Below are positions 32,368 to 40,585 of a stretch of 64,000 bases of DNA, piece by piece; within the stretch, counting starts at the first letter, position 1; each line of letters starts with the position of its first letter. A program made the translations under genes and the position numbers. Below the pieces are notes generated by a model. It ran no database searches, was not told the DNA's origin, and saw nothing but the letters and a program-made list of their open reading frames with translations. Origin of the DNA: Bordetella genomosp. 4 (GTDB lineage: Bacteria > Pseudomonadota > Gammaproteobacteria > Burkholderiales > Burkholderiaceae_B); contig NZ_NEVQ01000013.1 of NCBI RefSeq assembly GCF_002261185.1, forward strand, positions 1,054,001-1,118,000. Reading direction: 5' to 3'.

Positions 32368-32886
32368 CTATTGGGAGAGGCAGGAGTCAATCGAGCCAGC
32401 CAGGTCGTGTAGCGACTCCACAATTTCAATGCCCGATCCGCCAGACCACGCCCCGATTGGGATAAATCCCATTTCAGGGGATCCCGACAAACGCTGGTCC
32501 ATCTTTTCGAACAAATAGCTTCGTCCTTGCGGGGTTATGGATGCGTCCAGGGTATAGCGAACCAGAGTTTCGCTAGGGATGCCCAGCGTAGATTCATAGA
32601 CGCGCAGGCCTCCCTCTGCTACAGCGCGCCTCTTGTCGTCAGCCATAAACCTGATTGGCTGGGCAGTGGACGGGTAGGCATTCACCCCCTTGGCGATACA
32701 CAAAGGCAGTGCTTCTTTGTTTTTTGGCTCGGTGCCAGGAAATTGAAACTTTGCAGATGTGATGTATTCCTGCCCGCTGGAGCTTTTCGTGTAGGTAATG
32801 CCGTCATATTGGGCCAGCGACGGGTCTTTTCCCACTGCGCACCCAGCCAACATCAACGCCGTTCCCACGGCTATCAAGTTTCTCAT
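32368..32886 (-). CDS. second prophage lipoprotein
   Basis: 172 aa. Signal MRNLIAVGTALMLAGC with lipobox LAGC (Cys16). The mature protein has two further cysteines (PLCIAKG and DSCLSQ) and an Ala/Ser-rich beta/alpha composition. Family not recognised. Divergent from the rightward operon; its promoter would lie near the second operator cluster (32955-32992), so CI might affect it. Confidence 0.8.
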   Translation of the reverse strand: MRNLIAVGTALMLAGCAVGKDPSLAQYDGITYTKSSSGQEYITSAKFQFPGTEPKNKEALPLCIAKGVNAYPSTAQPIRFMADDKRRAVAEGGLRVYESTLGIPSETLVRYTLDASITPQGRSYLFEKMDQRLSGSPEMGFIPIGAWSGGSGIEIVESLHDLAGSIDSCLSQ

Positions 32887-32954
32887 CTCCGCCTCCGTAA
32901 CAAATCAAGTCTGAATCGTACTCCATAAGACTCCCGTTCTGCCGCAGATACATT

Positions 32955-32998
32955 AATCGCATTTGCGCTTGACATATAAGCGCATTTGCGATTACAGT
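32955..32998 (+). promoter_or_regulatory. second operator pair with promoter for the rightward operon
   Basis: AATCGCATTTGCGCTT (32955-32970) and AAGCGCATTTGCGATT (32978-32993) are an inverted pair and match the cro-cI operators. Between them TTGACA (32969-32974) is a perfect -35 box, with TACAGT (32993-32998) at 18 nt as a moderate -10. A repressor on these sites would cover the promoter, as at lambda pL. Confidence 0.82.
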
Positions 32999-33688
32999 TC
33001 ACCCATCGCATCCCAACCGCAGAACAGCCTAGGCGGAAGCCAGCTTAGTAACGGATCGGATGCGGGATTTCTCAGCAGTGCCGCAAGCCCATGCGTGTCC
33101 AGCAGTACCCGTCGAGACGGATCTAGCTGGAGAGTCGAAAGAGGAATGCCCAGCCGAGCTAGCGCAATCGGTGGACGCGATGAAGGGGTAGTAAGCGGAG
33201 AGCCCCTGAGCCGACAGAGCCGCGAGGCAGTGAGCAAACAGGAACCGTCTGGAGCTTACTGCCCGGAATTTATCCGTTAGGCCGTTCATTGAGCGCTGCC
33301 TGACGAATGAATTCGCCCCACAAATCACACCGGGGCACGTTCTTTGACAACTTGGGATTCAGGAGAGGGCGCAGCACGGTAGCCGTGCAGTGCGTAAACA
33401 CTTCACAGCACGAGCGATGGACCAGTAATCCATGGACGCGGGAGTAGTGCCCCGCCCGGCGCGCCGCTGAGACGTGCCGGTAGCTCAGAGTGATCTAGGT
33501 AACCAACCCTAGCGCCTTCTTGAAGCAGATGCCAGTAGCCCTGAGCCGCTATTTGCGGGACGTGGCAAGGCGGAACCACTCAGGTAAACGCTGGTGCAGC
33601 TTCTGACAGCCGGGAAAGACCGGCGCCCTCCCCTGAATCTCACGTTGTCTTGATACGCCCCATTGGGTTGGGGCTTGGGAGATAACAG
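32999..33688 (+). ncRNA. long structured untranslated leader or RNA of about 690 nt
   Basis: No convincing gene on either strand; frames here are short and low in protein character. Several hairpins are visible: GGCAGTGAGC with GCTTACTGCC (33226-33235/33254-33263, ten pairs with one G-U), GCACGG/CCGTGC (33374-33379/33383-33388), CTAGG/CCTAG, GCCGG/CCGGC, and GCCCCA/TGGGGC just before the ribosome site of the next gene. It could be a cis-acting antitermination leader or a separate RNA; the type is inference. Confidence 0.5.
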
Positions 33689-34267
33689 ATGGACATCAAG
33701 ACACTGGAAGCCCTCGGCGTAAGCGTAGAGGATTTGGCAGATCGAATCGTCGATCAAGCTGTGAGCGTTCTGCTCTCTAGTACAGGATTTGATCCTGATA
33801 GCGAAGAAGAATTCAGCTACGAATCCCGATTCAAACGCGAGATCGAAAAGCGTGTGCAGGAGTCAGTTGACGCCAAAATCGCTGCGCTGGCCGCTGAGCA
33901 CTTGGTGCCTCGCGTTGGCGAAATGATCGAAAACGCCGACATGCGACAGACCAATCGCTACGGCGAGCCCGTCACGCCGAAGATGACGTTCAAGGAATAT
34001 ATCGCTGCCCGCGCAGAGACGTACATGACCGAGGACGTCGACCACAATGCCAAGTCCAAAGCGGAATCAGGCGACTCCTACAACTGGCGGGCTAGTGGTC
34101 CGCGCTTGACCGTGCTGATGCGTACATACATCCGCGAAACATTGGAGCAGCACGCCAAAGCCGCTGTGACCGATGTGAATAAGGTCATCGCCAAGAACAT
34201 TGAGAACGCGGCCAAGGATGCGATCACGGCAGCCGCCCAGGCGATCAAGGTTACTGCGACAGCCTAA
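33689..34267 (+). CDS. phage early protein of unknown function
   Basis: 192 aa, helical and strongly charged; GGGAG lies upstream of the ATG. Contains EEEFSYESRFKREIEKRVQE and a C-terminal Ala/Lys helix. First gene of the rightward operon. Not recognised. Confidence 0.75.
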   Translation: MDIKTLEALGVSVEDLADRIVDQAVSVLLSSTGFDPDSEEEFSYESRFKREIEKRVQESVDAKIAALAAEHLVPRVGEMIENADMRQTNRYGEPVTPKMTFKEYIAARAETYMTEDVDHNAKSKAESGDSYNWRASGPRLTVLMRTYIRETLEQHAKAAVTDVNKVIAKNIENAAKDAITAAAQAIKVTATA

Positions 34268-34300
34268 CCCCACCGCCCCGGTCGGGGCTAGGAGACTGTT

Positions 34301-34576
34301 ATGGACTATCCAGGCGAATTCAAAGTCAAGGCTGATATCCAGGCTGCCTCGCGTCATCGCCAGTGGGCCAGCGAGGCGACCGCTGATGCTTCGGTACCCA
34401 CGGTCAGCGACGAGAAAACGGCGCATTGCATGGTTGCTCACGGCGGCGGCTTCATCAAATCGCTGGCCCGCACCTGGCAGCTTGCCGACCCGAACAACCG
34501 TGACCGTCTGAAGGCTGCATTTGCGCCTGAGTTCGTTCGGTATGCGCAGTTGGCTGAGTCGTTTGGCGAGGCCTGA
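34301..34576 (+). CDS. hypothetical phage protein
   Basis: 91 aa with AGGAG upstream of the ATG. Short helical protein (ASRHRQWASEATADASV; GGGFIKSLARTWQLADPNN). Not recognised. 1 nt before the next gene. Confidence 0.65.
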   Translation: MDYPGEFKVKADIQAASRHRQWASEATADASVPTVSDEKTAHCMVAHGGGFIKSLARTWQLADPNNRDRLKAAFAPEFVRYAQLAESFGEA

Positions 34577-34577
34577 G

Positions 34578-34841
34578 ATGGAAACGATCGAGCGCCTGTA
34601 CGCGACTGTTGAGGGCGTCTATGAGGTTCTGCAGGCTCCCTACAACTTCGACGTTGACGGCCATGACGGCGAGTGGTGGGCGCAATGCCTGCGTGACCGG
34701 GATTTCTTCGAGAACCTGAGCGACCAAGACCGTGCGGTGATGCTGGCTGGTGTAGCGCGTCTGCCGGTTACCAGCTGGTCGAAGGGCCTTCAAAAACAAC
34801 TCAAAGCGGCCATCAAGGACGCGATCGAGGAATGGGCATGA
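34578..34841 (+). CDS. hypothetical phage protein
   Basis: 87 aa from ATG 34578 (METIERLYATVEGVYEVLQA). An earlier frame start at 34521 overlaps the previous gene and is not needed. Trp/Asp-rich middle (DGHDGEWWAQCLRDRDFF). Unrecognised. Confidence 0.65.
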   Translation: METIERLYATVEGVYEVLQAPYNFDVDGHDGEWWAQCLRDRDFFENLSDQDRAVMLAGVARLPVTSWSKGLQKQLKAAIKDAIEEWA

Positions 34842-35155
34842 CTACGAAACACACGCCGGGCCCCTGGCACTGGACGCGATATTCAAGCGAGTACGGCTGC
34901 CTCGAGGATGAAAAGGGGCGGGATGTTCTCAGGGCTGTCTCGGGCATTGTTTATGACGAATACGACTCTGACCCGCCATCTATTGAGGTTGATGCGGCCG
35001 ATGCGGATCTGATCGCCGCCGCGCCTGAGTTGCTTGAGGCCCTTCAAGCGCTAGACGCCCTTCGCGGGCCATTTTCCCCTACGGATGAGCGGATTAACGA
35101 GGCATGGGCAAAAGCCCGTGCCGCAATCGCTAAGGCCACCGGAGAGCAGCAATGA
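34838..35155 (+). CDS. Ea22/HTPGPW-type phage protein
   Basis: 105 aa. The motif KHTPGPWHW at the start and DADLIAAAPELLEALQALD later is shared by many small phage early proteins; function unknown. ATGA overlap with the preceding gene. ATG 34838 chosen over 34832. Confidence 0.75.
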   Translation: MTTKHTPGPWHWTRYSSEYGCLEDEKGRDVLRAVSGIVYDEYDSDPPSIEVDAADADLIAAAPELLEALQALDALRGPFSPTDERINEAWAKARAAIAKATGEQQ

Positions 35156-35376
35156 CCACCATCTACATCCTACTCGCCCTGTACGTCGTGCTGACCATCG
35201 TCATCGCCTTTTCTGGTGACTGGTTTTACAGCAACACCTGGGATCTGGACATCGCTGGCTACGCCGCCGTACTCGTCGCCCTGGTAGCGCTCTCCGGCGT
35301 ACTCGGCCCCACCCTAGATAGCGAGCCTATTGCCAAGGATGGCCGTGGGACTGCTTATGCGGCGAGACAGCAATGA
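35152..35376 (+). CDS. small membrane protein
   Basis: 74 aa with two hydrophobic segments (IYILLALYVVLTIVIAFSG and YAAVLVALVALSGVLGP) and a short polar tail. ATGA overlap with the previous gene. Unknown role; inner membrane location predicted. The 100 nt between its end and the ATPase gene contain only a doubtful frame (from 35373). Confidence 0.65.
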   Translation: MTTIYILLALYVVLTIVIAFSGDWFYSNTWDLDIAGYAAVLVALVALSGVLGPTLDSEPIAKDGRGTAYAARQQ

Positions 35377-35478
35377 AGGCCGAAGACGCCTATGCACCCG
35401 GCCTCCCCGACCCATATTTGCGTGCCCAACGTGGCCGCTCTGTAGCACTCATAGCAACCGATCAATCAGGAGCAATCG

Positions 35479-36129
35479 ATGAGCACCGTGACGATGATAT
35501 TAGGACAGTCTGGCACCGGCAAGTCCACCAGCCTACGCAACCTGGACCCCGAGCAAACCTTGCTGATTCAGGCGATCAAGAAGCCGCTGCCGTTTAAGTC
35601 TGGCGCATGGAAGATGGTCACCAAAGAGAATCCCCAAGGCAGCATCTTTGTGTGCGATATGGCGGCCACCATCGTCGGAGCCATGAAGCGCACCAAGCGC
35701 AAGGTCATTGTGGTTGATGACTTCCAGTATGTGATGGCCAACGAATTTATGCGCCGCAGTGCTGAGAAGGGATTCGACAAGTTCACCGAGATCGGCAAGA
35801 ACGCGTGGGACATTCTGGCCGAAGCTGCACGCCTCCCTGACGACGTTCGGGTGTATGTGCTCTCCCATGTCGAAATTGCCGATGACGGTCGTACCAAGAT
35901 CAAGACCATCGGCAAGATGCTGGACGAAAAGATCACGCTGGAAGGCATGGTTTCCATCGTCCTCAAAACCGTGGTGCAAGACGGACAGTACTACTTCGCC
36001 ACCCGCAATAACGGCAGTGACACCGTTAAGACCCCCATGGGCATGTTTGACGCGGACATGATCGACAACGATCTGGCTGCCGTCGATACCGCCATTTATC
36101 AGTACTACGACCTCACCGAAGCTGCTTAA
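35479..36129 (+). CDS. RecA-like ATPase, Sak4/AAA_24 type
   Basis: 216 aa. Walker A GQSGTGKS at residues 9-16, Walker B VIVVDDFQY near residue 75, and a beta-hairpin end. This fits AAA_24 proteins, which include the Sak4-type phage recombinases acting with an SSB. The next gene is SSB-like, supporting a recombination role. AGGAG precedes ATG 35479. Confidence 0.82.
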   Translation: MSTVTMILGQSGTGKSTSLRNLDPEQTLLIQAIKKPLPFKSGAWKMVTKENPQGSIFVCDMAATIVGAMKRTKRKVIVVDDFQYVMANEFMRRSAEKGFDKFTEIGKNAWDILAEAARLPDDVRVYVLSHVEIADDGRTKIKTIGKMLDEKITLEGMVSIVLKTVVQDGQYYFATRNNGSDTVKTPMGMFDADMIDNDLAAVDTAIYQYYDLTEAA

Positions 36130-36141
36130 TCAGGAGCCAGC

Positions 36142-36759
36142 ATGTACGCACTCGACCCCAATGCCGCCAAGCAGGCGGAAAACACCGGCTCACGCATCAC
36201 CGAGTTGGGCAAATACAAGGGCCAATTTACCCGCGCCCAGCACATCGTCAGCAAGAACACCGGAACGATGGGCATCGATTTTGATTTCGTGAGCGAGACA
36301 AATCAGCGCGCACGGTTCTCCATTTATACGCAGAAGTCCGACGGATCGACCATCTACGGCTACAAGCAACTGATGGCGATGATGACCTGCCTGGGCCTGC
36401 GCAACTTGGCAGAGCCGAAATACATCAAGGCAAAGATCTATGACTTCGATCTGAAACGCGAAGTCGAAACCGAGGTAGAGCAGTTCGCGGAATTGCTGGG
36501 TAAGCCGATTGGCCTGCTGTTCTCCATGGAAGAGTACGACGACGGCAAATGGCGCCCCAGCCTCTCAGGCGTGTTCCGCGCATCGGATGAGTTGGTTGCG
36601 TCCGAAATTCTCGACCGCAAGACCCAGCCCCAACAGCTCGCCAAGATGGTCTTGGCCCTCCGTGACAAGCCGTTCCGAGGATCACGTGGCGGCTCGATCG
36701 ATGAAGGCAATCGCGCCCTGGCCGCTGCCGGCGGGGACGACGACGATATCCCATTCTGA
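36142..36759 (+). CDS. ssDNA-binding-like protein (DUF669-type)
   Basis: 205 aa. A beta-rich core (GTMGIDFDFVSETNQRARFS, YGYKQLMAMMTCLGLR) and a C-terminal tip DDDDIPF almost identical to the acidic tip of SSB proteins that recruits partner enzymes. Pairing with the Sak4-like ATPase is typical. Start by GGAG at 36132-36135. Confidence 0.8.
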   Translation: MYALDPNAAKQAENTGSRITELGKYKGQFTRAQHIVSKNTGTMGIDFDFVSETNQRARFSIYTQKSDGSTIYGYKQLMAMMTCLGLRNLAEPKYIKAKIYDFDLKREVETEVEQFAELLGKPIGLLFSMEEYDDGKWRPSLSGVFRASDELVASEILDRKTQPQQLAKMVLALRDKPFRGSRGGSIDEGNRALAAAGGDDDDIPF

Positions 36760-36773
36760 CCCAGAGGTTATCC

Positions 36774-37277
36774 ATGACCGCGATCACACTCTATCAACTG
36801 GCCGCTGAGCACAGCGCTGCGCTCGAGCAACTGGCGGATATGGACCTACCGCCTGAAGTTGTAGCCGACACGCTGGAATCACTCGGCGGCGAACTGGAAA
36901 CTAAGGCGCAAAACGTCGTGGCCTTCATGCGCAATCTGGAAACGACTGCTGCAGCGATCAAAGAGGCCGAGAAAAGCATGGCCGACCGCCGCAAAGCCAT
37001 TGAGAACCGCGTCGAAGGGCTCAAGCGCTATGTGCTGGAAAGCATGGTGAATAACAACATTCAGGTCATCGAATGCCCGTTGTTCAAGATCAGCATTGCC
37101 AAGAACCCGCCCGCTGTGGAGATCGAGGACGAGCGCTTGATCCCGGCTGACTACTTCACCAGCCCGCCGCCACCCCCGCCCCAGTTGGACAAGACGCTGA
37201 TCAAGAAGGCGATTCAAGACGGCTTCGACGTTCCCGGCGCTCGCCTGCGTCAGGGTGTGCGCCTGGCGATCCGCTAA
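36774..37277 (+). CDS. Gp157-family protein
   Basis: 167 aa. Siphovirus Gp157 family: N-terminal helices (ALEQLADMDLPPEVVADTLE), coiled coil, then the beta part FKISIAKNPPAVEIEDERLI and a KALIK-like end. Associated with phage resistance or replication in Streptococcus phages; precise role unknown. Confidence 0.88.
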   Translation: MTAITLYQLAAEHSAALEQLADMDLPPEVVADTLESLGGELETKAQNVVAFMRNLETTAAAIKEAEKSMADRRKAIENRVEGLKRYVLESMVNNNIQVIECPLFKISIAKNPPAVEIEDERLIPADYFTSPPPPPPQLDKTLIKKAIQDGFDVPGARLRQGVRLAIR

Positions 37278-37358
37278 CCCCTTCGGGCGCCCGCCAGCAC
37301 AAGCGCTTGGACAAGCATTGCGCAGCGGGTGGCGCGCCCGCCCTATTCCGAGACTGAT

Positions 37359-37664
37359 ATGACAACGCAACGACTCACGGCAGACAAGGCCCGCGACATT
37401 GCGCGAGCCAAAGACCCATCTTTCGCCGTGGACACTATCCTGGCTGGCGTCGAAAAGGCGGCTCGAGACGGCAAGTATGAGTACATCACGCGGGAGTTCG
37501 GGTTTGGCGACGGAAGTTGCTACACGAACGAAGACAAATACTCAGAACTCTGCAAGGCCATTCTCAAGGAACTGCGAGGGCTAGGCTTTGGCGCGATCGT
37601 CGGTAGCAATTGCGGGCAATTTGTCGATCTGTGGCTGTCAGTCACGTGGAGCAATGTTAAATGA
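37359..37664 (+). CDS. hypothetical phage protein
   Basis: 101 aa from ATG 37359 (the frame opens earlier at 37329). Contains KYEYITREFGFGDGSCYTNE and a C-terminal FVDLWLSVTWSNVK. Not recognised. The 81-nt gap before it contains GC-rich inverted segments (GGGCGC near 37286 with GCGCGCCC near 37331). Confidence 0.6.
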   Translation: MTTQRLTADKARDIARAKDPSFAVDTILAGVEKAARDGKYEYITREFGFGDGSCYTNEDKYSELCKAILKELRGLGFGAIVGSNCGQFVDLWLSVTWSNVK

Positions 37665-38125
37665 GCAATCCTCACCGCAAAGCCCGGCGCAATAAGCGCT
37701 ATCGCCCGCGCGAGATCCGCACCCCAATGATTGTCGGCACTGACCTCGTCCTGCGCTCGCTTGAGGCCATCGTTGACCGTCTTGAGATCGACGGCACCGT
37801 AGGCGTAGACGGCAAAGGCAATCCCGTGTTCCAGGCCGGTGATGGCGAGTGGTATGACGCTGCCGGCGCGATCGAGGGTGTGCACAAGCATTTCGACATG
37901 TTCGCCACCAGACACAAGCTGACGTTGCCGCTGGATTGCTTGCGCGAGCTGAGCATTGCTTTCCGCTATTGCGTACCGGTGCAGCAGAGCACGATGCAAA
38001 AGCTGCGCACCTCTTTGCCCGCGCTACGGCGTGCCATGTCGATGGCCGATCCCGATGAACAGGTCGATCTGCTGCGCCAGACGCAGATATGGTCTGAATT
38101 GCAATATGCCGAGGCTGCCGCATGA
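37661..38125 (+). CDS. hypothetical phage protein
   Basis: 154 aa. Very basic start (NPHRKARRNKRYRPREIRTP), then a helical body (LVLRSLEAIVDRLEIDG; TLPLDCLRELSIAFRYCV). ATGA overlap on both sides. Conserved-looking but unassigned. Confidence 0.7.
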   Translation: MSNPHRKARRNKRYRPREIRTPMIVGTDLVLRSLEAIVDRLEIDGTVGVDGKGNPVFQAGDGEWYDAAGAIEGVHKHFDMFATRHKLTLPLDCLRELSIAFRYCVPVQQSTMQKLRTSLPALRRAMSMADPDEQVDLLRQTQIWSELQYAEAAA

Positions 38126-38664
38126 AATCATTTATAGAGATACCCGTTGAAGATCTTCGTGCAATGTTCGAGTACTTACCGGATACCGGTGACTTAATTT
38201 GGAAATGCGATCGGCAAAAGAAATTCACTGGCTCGAAGGCAGGGCATGTCGAACCTTCCGGGCATTTGCGGGTTGGAATCCGCGGACGCTATTACCTAGT
38301 CCATCGAGTCTGTTGGGCGATCTACCACGGGTCTTGGCCAGAGCAGTTTATCGACCATGCCAACGGAAAGCCTGACGACAATCGGATCGTGAATTTACGT
38401 CAAGCGACTAGATGGCAAAACAACTCGAATCAGAAACTGAGCAGAAAAAACAAACTTGGCCTGAAAGGTGTCCATTTTCATCGAGTTACTGGCAAGTACG
38501 CAGCCAAGATAAAGCATCGAGGGCGCTCGCGGCATCTTGGTGTTTATGTGACGCCGGAAGAGGCTCACGAGGTTTATAGCTTGGCGGCAGAAATGCTGTT
38601 CGGTGACTTCTGTCGAGAAAGCTCCGCCCCATATGGGTGCGCTGAGTTGGAGCATGCAGCATGA
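38122..38664 (+). CDS. HNH endonuclease with AP2 DNA-binding domain
   Basis: 180 aa. HNH core (VHRVCWAIYHGSWPEQFIDH, then NGKPDDNRIVNLRQAT) followed by an AP2 domain (GVHFHRVTGKYAAKIKHRGR). This layout is that of free-standing homing endonucleases. It is more AT-rich than its neighbours and may be a late insertion, although reading overlaps (ATGA) are kept on both sides. Confidence 0.9.
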   Translation: MKSFIEIPVEDLRAMFEYLPDTGDLIWKCDRQKKFTGSKAGHVEPSGHLRVGIRGRYYLVHRVCWAIYHGSWPEQFIDHANGKPDDNRIVNLRQATRWQNNSNQKLSRKNKLGLKGVHFHRVTGKYAAKIKHRGRSRHLGVYVTPEEAHEVYSLAAEMLFGDFCRESSAPYGCAELEHAA

Positions 38665-38918
38665 TCTGTCTAGGAAACCTGACCATCGAGCAGATGGAAA
38701 CCCGCTCCGGCGTCGAGTTCCCCGCCGAGTTGAAGGAATACCTGGCCGTTCGCCATCAGCCAGCGGCATCGAACATCGCCGCAGGTAAGTGGCATTGCTT
38801 TGATATCCCGTTCCAACTGGTATGCGGAGATATGGAAACCGCTCAGACGGTGTACGGCCATCTGTCGCCGCTGTCCGCGTCGTTCAAAGAGCCGCTTCAG
38901 ATCGGAGTCCAATCATGA
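38661..38918 (+). CDS. hypothetical phage protein
   Basis: 85 aa. MICLGNLTIEQMETRSGVEF at the start and a short C-terminal domain. ATGA overlaps with both neighbours. Not recognised. Confidence 0.65.
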   Translation: MICLGNLTIEQMETRSGVEFPAELKEYLAVRHQPAASNIAAGKWHCFDIPFQLVCGDMETAQTVYGHLSPLSASFKEPLQIGVQS

Positions 38919-39175
38919 CCACCACAACGAAGCCTATGGACGATGGGGGGCCAGCTTTCCCATGGGGCGAGTACGGATCGCACTTGGGCGGCATGTCCCT
39001 GCGCGATTACTTCGCCGCCAAGGCGATGCAGGGCCTAGTCACAGCTGAAGACCCATGGCGGGGTTACGACTATAAGCCGGTGAATGGGCTCACCATCCCT
39101 GAAAACGACGCTCGCCTGGCATATCGGATCGCAGACGCCATGCTGAAGGCACGCCAGGAGAATAGTAATGAATAA
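38915..39175 (+). CDS. GGPAFP-type small phage protein
   Basis: 86 aa from ATG 38915. The motif MDDGGPAFPWGEYGSHLGGM followed by SLRDYFAAKAMQG occurs in many phage small proteins of unknown role. The ORF extension upstream is a shadow of the preceding gene. Confidence 0.78.
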   Translation: MTTTTKPMDDGGPAFPWGEYGSHLGGMSLRDYFAAKAMQGLVTAEDPWRGYDYKPVNGLTIPENDARLAYRIADAMLKARQENSNE

Positions 39176-39317
39176 CGGTTTCTGGGATCTGCCTGCTGAT
39201 GAGCGCGCAGCCATCATGGAGCACGCCGCAGAACGAGGTGGAGTAGATAACTTCTTCGACCTGGACCCGGATGAGCGCGCGTGGGCCTACGACTGGGAGC
39301 ATAACGATGACCGTTGA
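39168..39317 (+). CDS. small acidic phage protein
   Basis: 49 aa: MNNGFWDLPADERAAIMEHA at the start, ending DWEHNDDR. Overlaps both neighbours by a few bases, AGGAG lies 6 nt upstream, and the acidic, Trp-containing composition looks like real protein. Confidence 0.68.
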   Translation: MNNGFWDLPADERAAIMEHAAERGGVDNFFDLDPDERAWAYDWEHNDDR

Positions 39318-39690
39318 CACACAAAAGCTGAGGGAGCTGATAGCGCGGGCAACGCCCGGCCCCCTGACCCTGGCCACAAGCAATTCGTGGCGCCGAATCG
39401 TTAGCTATCTAGGTTCAAAGCCGGTGTGCGTACCGTGCACGCAGCCAGACGGACACCCAGACTTGCATTTCCCCAACGGCGGCGCTGAAGGCCCTGACGC
39501 CACGTTGCTGATCGAGGCGTGGAATAACCAGCCCGCCCTGCTGGACGAAATCGACCGCCTGCGCGCAGTCATTTTAGCGATAGACAGCCTGCGCGGCCCA
39601 TTTATGAGTAATGACGACGTGGCATCTGTTTGGAAACTTGTGGACGCCGCTCTCAATCCGCCCGCCCCTCCCCAAGGAGAGAGGGAATAG
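39307..39690 (+). CDS. hypothetical phage early protein
   Basis: 127 aa from ATG 39307. Pattern KLRELIARATPGPLTLAT and ATLLIEAWNNQPALLDEIDR is common among small phage proteins of the same class as the HTPGPW gene at 34838; both also share the block LRGPF near the end. Function unknown. Confidence 0.72.
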   Translation: MTVDTQKLRELIARATPGPLTLATSNSWRRIVSYLGSKPVCVPCTQPDGHPDLHFPNGGAEGPDATLLIEAWNNQPALLDEIDRLRAVILAIDSLRGPFMSNDDVASVWKLVDAALNPPAPPQGERE

Positions 39691-39694
39691 CCAC

Positions 39695-40585
39695 ATGGCT
39701 GCCTACTACAACGAAATCGACCCGTATGTCGCCCAGTGGCTGAGGAATCTGATTGCAGCCGGCCACATAGCGCCGGGCGACGTAGACGAACGCAGCATAG
39801 AGGACGTACACCCTGATGACCTTCGACCATACACACAGTGCCATTTCTTCGCAGGAATCGGCGTCTGGTCATATGCCCTTCGCCTCGCAGGCTGGCCAGA
39901 TGATCGACCTGTTTGGACCGGTTCCTGTCCGTGCCAACCTTTCTCCGCGGCAGGCAAAGGAGCTGGATTTGATGACGAGCGGCACCTATGGCCGGCCTGG
40001 CACTGGCTCATCCAAGAGCGCCGCCCTGCAAAAGTCTTTGGAGAGCAGGTTGAAAGCCGTGACGGCCTTGGCTGGCTCGACCTTGTACAAGCTGACTTGG
40101 AAGGACTGGAGTACGCCTGCGGGGCGGTCGTTACCCCTGCTGCGGGCTACGGCGCCCCGCACGGACGCGGGCGGCTTTACTTCGTGGCCCACCCCAACGG
40201 TCAACGACAGCCGGGGCGGACGCAACAAAACCTCCGGCAGATCCAATCCGGACAGCAAGCACCACGACGGGACGACGCTTTGCGATGCGGCAGTCTTCGC
40301 GGCATGGGCAACGCCGAAAGCGAGCGATGGCAGTGGCGGACGGACAACCAAGACCAAAGGCGGCGGGAACGTTCATTTGGACCTGCAGGCGCGGTCAGCG
40401 GGTTCTGGTCGAACGCCGAATGGATCTACTGCGCCGATCGAGGCGGGGTCTATCGGCCAGTTGAACCCGGCACATTCCCGCTGGCTCATGGGGCTCCCGC
40501 CCGAGTGGGACGCCTGCGCGCCTACGGCAACGCCATCGTCGCGCAAGCGGCGGCAACCTTCATCAAAGCGAGTATGACGCTATGA
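39695..40585 (+). CDS. C5 cytosine-specific DNA methyltransferase (Dcm-type)
   Basis: 296 aa. Motif [19 protein letters not shown], catalytic motif [11 protein letters not shown] with Cys80, ENV-equivalent VFGEQVES, motif VIII area [14 protein letters not shown], and motif [15 protein letters not shown]. Short target-recognition region. It would protect phage DNA from host restriction or act as an orphan modifier. No matching restriction gene was seen. From 39816 to 40577 the same DNA has a second long frame that also looks like protein. Confidence 0.88.
   Translation: MAAYYNEIDPYVAQWLRNLIAAGHIAPGDVDERSIEDVHPDDLRPYTQCHFFAGIGVWSYALRLAGWPDDRPVWTGSCPCQPFSAAGKGAGFDDERHLWPAWHWLIQERRPAKVFGEQVESRDGLGWLDLVQADLEGLEYACGAVVTPAAGYGAPHGRGRLYFVAHPNGQRQPGRTQQNLRQIQSGQQAPRRDDALRCGSLRGMGNAESERWQWRTDNQDQRRRERSFGPAGAVSGFWSNAEWIYCADRGGVYRPVEPGTFPLAHGAPARVGRLRAYGNAIVAQAAATFIKASMTL
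39816..40577 (+). CDS. long overlapping frame inside the methyltransferase gene
   Basis: 253 aa in the +1 frame relative to the methyltransferase; the likely start is ATG 39816, 39873 or 39900 ([18 protein letters not shown]). The sequence has features seen in phage proteins annotated beside methyltransferases: [33 protein letters not shown], and [20 protein letters not shown]. Both frames look conserved to their ends, so dual coding is possible; the alternative is an old overlap only partly used. Confidence 0.6.
   Translation: MTFDHTHSAISSQESASGHMPFASQAGQMIDLFGPVPVRANLSPRQAKELDLMTSGTYGRPGTGSSKSAALQKSLESRLKAVTALAGSTLYKLTWKDWSTPAGRSLPLLRATAPRTDAGGFTSWPTPTVNDSRGGRNKTSGRSNPDSKHHDGTTLCDAAVFAAWATPKASDGSGGRTTKTKGGGNVHLDLQARSAGSGRTPNGSTAPIEAGSIGQLNPAHSRWLMGLPPEWDACAPTATPSSRKRRQPSSKRV

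Noticed and set aside
33344-33371. TTGACA as a second promoter inside the leader
   Set aside because: No -10-like hexamer 15-19 nt downstream.
33479-33488. tRNA-like GGTAGCTCAG motif in the leader
   Set aside because: No acceptor stem, anticodon arm or T-arm can be folded around it.
35373-35597. 74-aa forward frame between the membrane protein and the Sak4-like ATPase
   Set aside because: Overlaps the ATPase gene by about 118 nt, which has its own AGGAG site; sequence after residue 40 is clearly an out-of-frame reading.
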